A stretch of DNA of 64,000 nucleotides from Cryptosporangium phraense (GTDB lineage: Bacteria > Actinomycetota > Actinomycetes > Mycobacteriales > Cryptosporangiaceae): positions 248,001-312,000 of the forward strand of contig NZ_VIRS01000005.1 of the NCBI RefSeq assembly GCF_006912135.1. Direction: 5' to 3'. Under the pieces are notes generated by a model that made no database searches, was not told where the DNA came from, and saw only the letters and a list, made by a program, of their open reading frames with translations. The translations under genes and the position numbers were made by a program. Below are positions 60,347 through 64,000 of this stretch, in pieces (the first letter of the stretch is position 1; every line of letters begins with the position of its first letter).

Positions 60347-61947
60347 GTACCCAGTGTCGCCTCCGTGAGCTGGCCGTCAGCCAGGTTCAGCCGGCGGGTG
60401 AGGCCGAGCGCGGCCAGGAACGTCTCGTCGTGGCTGACCACCACGAACGCGCCCTGGTAGGCGTCCAGCGCGCTCACCAGCCGGTCGACGCTGGCCAGGT
60501 CGAGGTTGTTCGTCGGCTCGTCCAGCAGCAGCAACTGGGGGGCGGGCTCGGCGTAGAGCACGCAGGCCAGCGTCGCCCGCAGCCGCTCGCCGCCGGAGAG
60601 CGCCCCGACCGGCAGGTGGGCCCGGGCGCCCCGGAACAGGAACCGGGCCAGCAGCGTCAGCCGGTCGGCCTCCGGCGTCGCCGGGGCGAACGCGGCGAAG
60701 TTCTCGGCCACCGTGCGGTCGAGGTCCAGCAGGTCGAGGCGCTGGGACAGGTACGCCGACCGCCCCGCCGCGTGGCGCAGCACCCCGCTCGTCGGCGTCA
60801 GCTCACCGGCCAGCAGCCGCAGCAGCGTCGACTTGCCGACGCCGTTCCGGCCGGTCAGCGCGGCCCGCTCGGGGCCGCGCACGCTCAGGTCGAGCCCGGT
60901 GAACAGGTCGCGCACGCGCACGTTCTCCGCGCTCACCACCGTGCGCCCGGCCGGGACCCGGGTGCCGGGCAGGTCGAGTGTGATCCGGTCTTCGTGCCGG
61001 ACCGCCCGTTCCGCTTCGTCCAGGCGGGCTCGGGCGTCGCCGACCCGGGAATCGTGGGTCGCGCTCGCCTTCGCCGCCGATTCCTGCGCGCTCCGGGCCA
61101 GGCCGCCGGCCACGATCCGGGCCAGCCCGGCGTTCTTCAGGTTCCGGGAGGCCGTCCCGGCCCGCCGGGCGGCCCGCTCCCGGGCCTGCTGCGCCTCCCG
61201 CTTCTCGCGGCGGAGCTCCTGTTCGGCACTGCGGACGTCGTTCAGCGCGGCGTTCTGAGCGGCCGCTATCGCCTCCTCGTACGCGCTGAAGTTGCCGCCG
61301 TAGAGCTGAACCCCGCCCGCGTTCAGGTCGGCGATCCGGTCCATCCGGTCGAGCAGGGTCCGGTCGTGGCTGACCACCAGGGCCCCGCCGCGCCACTCGT
61401 CCAGCACCCGGTACAGCGCTCGCCGGGCGTCCGTATCGAGGTTGTTCGTGGGTTCGTCGAGCAGAAGGACGTCCGGCTGCTCGAGCAGGCGCGCGGCCAG
61501 GCCGAGCGAGACGATCTCGCCACCGCTCAGCGTCGCCAGACGCTGAGCGAGCGGCAGGCCGCCGAGGCCGAGCCGGTCGAGCTGGGCGCGGGTGCGCTCC
61601 TCGACGTCCCAGTCGTCGCCGATGGCGGCGAGGACCTCGTCGCTCGCGTCCCCGGCTTCCAGGGCGTCGAGGGCCCGGATCACCGGCGCGACGCCGAGGA
61701 CCTCGGCGACCGTGCTCTCGCCGGCCAGCGGCAGGGTCTGGGGTAGGTAGCCGAGCGTGCCGGAGACGGTCACGGTGCCGCCGGTCGGGCGGAGCTCGCC
61801 GGCGATCAGCCGGAGCAGCGTGCTCTTGCCGGCGCCGTTCGGCGCGACCAGGCCGGTGCGGCCGCCGCCGAGCGAGAACGACAGCGCGTCGAGCACGACG
61901 GTGCCGTCCGGCCAGGAAAAGGACAGGTCGGTGCAAATTACGGACAT
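60343..61947 (-). CDS. ABC-F family ATP-binding protein
   Basis: A 534-residue protein with two ABC domains and no membrane helices: Walker A sequences GLVAPNGAGKST and ALTGRNGVGKST, signatures LSGGE in both halves, and Walker B LLLDEPTNNLD in both. Between them is an Arg/Ala-rich linker (LRREKREAQQARERAARRAG). It is the size of a resistance- or translation-type ABC-F factor; the drug, if any, is unknown. ATG at 61947 has AAGGG six bases upstream; a short leader ORF with a strong ribosome binding site lies just ahead (61996-62025), as in induced ABC-F genes. Confidence 0.9.
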   Translation of the reverse strand: MSVICTDLSFSWPDGTVVLDALSFSLGGGRTGLVAPNGAGKSTLLRLIAGELRPTGGTVTVSGTLGYLPQTLPLAGESTVAEVLGVAPVIRALDALEAGDASDEVLAAIGDDWDVEERTRAQLDRLGLGGLPLAQRLATLSGGEIVSLGLAARLLEQPDVLLLDEPTNNLDTDARRALYRVLDEWRGGALVVSHDRTLLDRMDRIADLNAGGVQLYGGNFSAYEEAIAAAQNAALNDVRSAEQELRREKREAQQARERAARRAGTASRNLKNAGLARIVAGGLARSAQESAAKASATHDSRVGDARARLDEAERAVRHEDRITLDLPGTRVPAGRTVVSAENVRVRDLFTGLDLSVRGPERAALTGRNGVGKSTLLRLLAGELTPTSGVLRHAAGRSAYLSQRLDLLDLDRTVAENFAAFAPATPEADRLTLLARFLFRGARAHLPVGALSGGERLRATLACVLYAEPAPQLLLLDEPTNNLDLASVDRLVSALDAYQGAFVVVSHDETFLAALGLTRRLNLADGQLTEATLGT

Positions 61948-61995
61948 GGAGAACCCTTGGCCACAGGAGGGACGAGAACGGAGCACCGCCGGGAA

Positions 61996-62025
61996 TCACC
62001 CGGAGATGTCGTCGTCGCCTGCCAT
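61996..62025 (-). CDS. Possible nine-residue leader peptide of the ABC-F gene
   Basis: An ATG at 62025 with AGGAG seven bases upstream opens a short frame MAGDDDISG, ending at TGA 61996-61998, 48 bp before the ABC-F start. CCGGG-TGATT-CCCGG, a small hairpin, spans the stop. This is the arrangement of ribosome-stalling attenuation leaders, but the peptide has no known stalling motif. Confidence 0.45.
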   Translation of the reverse strand: MAGDDDISG

Positions 62026-62067
62026 CGCGTGTCTCCTAGATCGCGGTCCGGTGCGACCGTAGCAGGG

Positions 62068-63165
62068 TCAGAGCCGTTCGATCGCCTCGATTACCGCGGC
62101 CGCGCCGTCCTCGGCCTCGACCTGGCCGGCCAGTTTCTGCGCCCGATCCCGGTACGCCGGGTCACGGACGGCGGCTCCCAGAGCGTCCGCCACCGTGGTG
62201 GGGTGGTACAGGCGGAGAGCCGCGGGCGCGACGCCGAGCGCGACCGACCGGTGCGCCCAGAGGTGTTGATCGGCCTGCACCGGCACCGGGACCTGCGGCA
62301 CCCCGGCGCGCAGCGCCGCCGCCGTGGTCCCCGCTCCGCCGTGGTGCACCACGGCGGCGACCTGCGGAAACAGGTGTTCGTGGGGGACGTCGGCGATCGG
62401 GTGGACGCCCGGCGCGGGGTCGCCGCCGCCGCCCAGGACGACCCGCAACCCGAGGCGGCGGGCGGCCGCCACGGCGTTCGCCGTGAAACGGCGGGCCGCC
62501 TCGCCGTCGGCCAGGCTCCCCAGCCCGACGTAGATCGGTGGTGGCCCGTCGGCGAGGAACTCGGCCAGGCCGGTCGGCGGCCGCCAGCCGGCCGGGGTCT
62601 GCGGCCACCAATACCCCACTACCTGCACTTCTGGACGCCAGTCGGCGGGACGGGCCAGCACGGCCGGGCTGTAGCCGTAGAGGGTCGGGAGGTCGTCCGG
62701 GGCGTTCAGGACCCACCGCTGCAGAGCCCAGGCCAGCCGGTTGCCGGGGGCGCCGAGGCTGTGGAGGCGGGTGAGCGGTGGGGCGAAGTCGCGGGTCGGG
62801 TGGGCGGGCTGGAGGTAGGTGGCCAGCACCGGGATGCCCAGCGCCCGGGCGGCGGGGGCGGCCACGACGCCGGTGAGCAGGAGATCGACGCCGGGGCGGG
62901 TGGCCTCGGCGAGCCCGTCGGCAAGGTCGGCGAGGTAGCGGAGGGCCGGGCGGGCCGCGCGGGGGTCGAGGGCGGCCGCGGCGAGGACCGTGCGTGGGTC
63001 GCCGGGGAGGGGACGGAACTCGCTGCCGGTCGCGGTGACGAGGTCCGCGAAGGGGCGGTGAGCGGCGATCGCGACGCGGTGACCGGCGGAGCGTAAGCGG
63101 GCGGCGAGGCCGGTGCAGGGGGCGACGTCGCCGCGGGAGCCGGCGGCGACGATCAAGATGCGCAT
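62068..63165 (-). CDS. Macrolide-type (MGT/UGT) glycosyltransferase
   Basis: A 365-residue GT-B glycosyltransferase. The N-terminus starts MRILIVAAGSRGDVAPC with AARLRSAGHRVAIAA. The C-terminal nucleotide-sugar-binding motif is VVHHGGAGTTAAALRAGVPQ with VPVQADQHLWAHR. These enzymes attach sugars to macrolides, aglycones or glycolipids. ATG at 63165. It is 42 bp upstream of the ABC-F leader and points the same way, so a drug-modification/protection pair is possible. Confidence 0.9.
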   Translation of the reverse strand: MRILIVAAGSRGDVAPCTGLAARLRSAGHRVAIAAHRPFADLVTATGSEFRPLPGDPRTVLAAAALDPRAARPALRYLADLADGLAEATRPGVDLLLTGVVAAPAARALGIPVLATYLQPAHPTRDFAPPLTRLHSLGAPGNRLAWALQRWVLNAPDDLPTLYGYSPAVLARPADWRPEVQVVGYWWPQTPAGWRPPTGLAEFLADGPPPIYVGLGSLADGEAARRFTANAVAAARRLGLRVVLGGGGDPAPGVHPIADVPHEHLFPQVAAVVHHGGAGTTAAALRAGVPQVPVPVQADQHLWAHRSVALGVAPAALRLYHPTTVADALGAAVRDPAYRDRAQKLAGQVEAEDGAAAVIEAIERL

Positions 63166-63270
63166 CAGGCCCCAGTGTGCGGGACCGCTGCTCGGAGCCC
63201 CGCTCCGGGGCTGGGCGGCGCGCGAGCGGCGCTGCGCGCGGGGAGGCCGCAGGCGGCGGGGGCGCCGCTC

Positions 63271-63389
63271 GGCGCGAGGCGCGGCTGGGCGCGGGGCGGG
63301 ATTGGGCGCGGGGCGGGATTGGGCGCGGGGCGGGATTGGGCGCGGGGCGGGATTGGGCGCGAGGCGCGATTGGGCGCGAGGCGCGGCTG
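63271..63389. repeat. Seven tandem 17-bp repeats
   Basis: Seven adjacent 17-bp units from 63271 to 63389. The middle four (63288, 63305, 63322 and 63339) are identical: GGCGCGGGGCGGGATTG. The flanking units are variants; the first (63271) and last (63373) are identical to each other. It lies between two leftward genes and does not form a protein with plausible composition. A minisatellite-like VNTR with possible regulatory effect on the glycosyltransferase. Confidence 0.85.
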
Positions 63390-63400
63390 GGGGCGGGGAG

Positions 63401-64000
63401 TCAGGGGGTGGCGCGGCGGGCGGGCCAGGCGGCGCCGGCCGTCGTGAGGCGGGCGCCGATCGACTCGCGGTCGTGGAGGCCGTTCGGACGGCCCGGCTCC
63501 GGCGGCCGGATCGCGTCGGCGGCCCGCGGGCGGACCCCGGGGACGCTGGTGATGCCCCGGCGACGAGCGGCGCCGGGCGGCGGCTGGTTCCCGCGCGTGC
63601 GGTCGCGGCGCAGCGTCGCCAGGTAGATCGAGACCTGGTCGGCCGCGCGGCTGAGGTCAAGCCCGAGCCGCTCCTCGATCCGCCCCAGCCGGTAGAGCAG
63701 CGTGTTCCGGTGGATGTGGAGCGTCGCCGCGGTCGTCGTCCGATCGAAGCCGAACGCGACCAGCGCATGCAGCGTCGCCTGGAGCTCGGCCGGGAGCGGG
63801 TCGTAGACCCGGGCGCTGAGCGCGTCGCTGACCTCGGGACACAGCTCGACGAGCACCTCGGGGGCGAAGTCGGCGAGCCCGATCGGGCCGGTCCGTCCAC
63901 GGCGGACCGCGACGTCGATGACGACGTGGAGGTCGCGGCAGGCGGCCGCGAGCCGGCCGCGCGCCGCGGCCGCCCCGACCGCCACCGCGATGCCCTCGGT
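63401..64000 (-). CDS. PucR/CdaR-type transcriptional regulator (5' part outside window)
   Basis: The last 199 residues of a leftward protein whose start is beyond the right edge. The C-terminal PucR-type HTH (HTH_30) is clear: ATLHIHRNTLLYRLGRIEER with LGLDLSRAADQVSIYLATL. The part upstream (GPIGLADFAPEVLVELCPEV) fits the usual linker of PucR/CdaR regulators. After the HTH is an unusual tail of about 65 Arg/Pro-rich residues. PucR-type proteins control purine, sugar-acid or morphine-like catabolism; the target here is unknown. Confidence 0.85.
   Translation of the reverse strand, partial: TEGIAVAVGAAAARGRLAAACRDLHVVIDVAVRRGRTGPIGLADFAPEVLVELCPEVSDALSARVYDPLPAELQATLHALVAFGFDRTTTAATLHIHRNTLLYRLGRIEERLGLDLSRAADQVSIYLATLRRDRTRGNQPPPGAARRRGITSVPGVRPRAADAIRPPEPGRPNGLHDRESIGARLTTAGAAWPARRATP

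Noticed and set aside
63271-63389. Tandem repeat as a CRISPR array
   Set aside because: Units are 17 bp with no spacers between them and no cas genes nearby; it is a simple tandem repeat.
63175-63626. Gly/Arg-rich open frames crossing the 17-bp repeats
   Set aside because: The translations are repeats of Gly, Arg, Ala and Trp caused by the DNA repeat, with no ribosome binding site or homologue-like sequence.

Overview
The window is a gene-dense stretch of a very GC-rich chromosome. GTG starts, GTGA/ATGA gene overlaps and strong GGAGG ribosome binding sites are common, and no rRNA, tRNA, CRISPR array, transposase or integrase was recognised. The gene families present (three SAV2177-type methyltransferases, DUF397 proteins paired with an XRE regulator carrying a DUF5753-like domain, DUF1996, a five-helix SdhC, and an ECF sigma factor with a zinc-finger anti-sigma factor) point to a filamentous actinomycete, for example a Cryptosporangium/Frankia/Micromonospora-like lineage. 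The genus cannot be fixed from the sequence alone.

Left part, 1-17.8 kb. A truncated ABC-F ATPase is followed by a possibly frame-broken ORF coupled to a small DUF2335-like membrane protein, then an erythromycin-esterase-like hydrolase. Next comes a compact regulatory cluster (DUF397, methyltransferase, XRE regulator, DUF397, methyltransferase). It is followed by a secreted HExxHxxGxxH metalloprotease, a Ser/Thr kinase-like protein with a seven-bladed WD40 propeller, a TMEM175-like channel, a CapA-like protein, a C39-like thiol-peptidase-fold protein, a Ski2-like helicase, and an odd protein that keeps only the N-terminal and actuator parts of a P-type ATPase.

Middle part, 17.9-31.3 kb, is an envelope island. 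A haem-binding ferric-reductase-like membrane domain is fused to a [3Fe-4S] ferredoxin and translationally coupled to an FAD-dependent ferredoxin reductase. Alongside are DUF1996, DUF4142, PF03640-type lipoprotein and CAP-like proteins, an ECF sigma/anti-sigma pair, and a large membrane protein with an Ala/Pro/Lys repeat tail. This may be one redox/stress envelope system under the sigma factor, but that link is inference.

31.4-41.1 kb. A PLP aminotransferase faces a tandem Lrp regulator. The Lrp gene diverges from a tightly overlapped eight-gene operon: Tat-lipoprotein solute-binding protein, two permeases, ATPase, 2-hydroxyacid dehydrogenase, TIM-barrel isomerase, Rieske oxygenase and class II aldolase. 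It looks like uptake plus oxidation and cleavage of one unidentified small molecule.

41.4-64 kb. The sdhCAB operon diverges from a LysR regulator. Then come an HTH/membrane protein, a methyltransferase-EAL pair, a benzoylformate-decarboxylase-like enzyme with an IclR regulator, and a three-gene unit of SbcD, SbcC and a NurA-like nuclease. SbcC contains duplicated coiled-coil segments. The right end holds an orphan histidine kinase, a small unknown protein, an enoyl-CoA hydratase, an ABC-F protein preceded by a possible leader peptide, a macrolide-type glycosyltransferase, a 17-bp tandem repeat and a PucR-type regulator cut by the window edge.

The strongest candidates for new biology are the SbcD-SbcC-NurA-like unit with its parallel coiled-coil duplications, the ferric-reductase/ferredoxin fusion module, the isolated P-type ATPase actuator protein, and the ABC/Rieske/aldolase catabolic operon.
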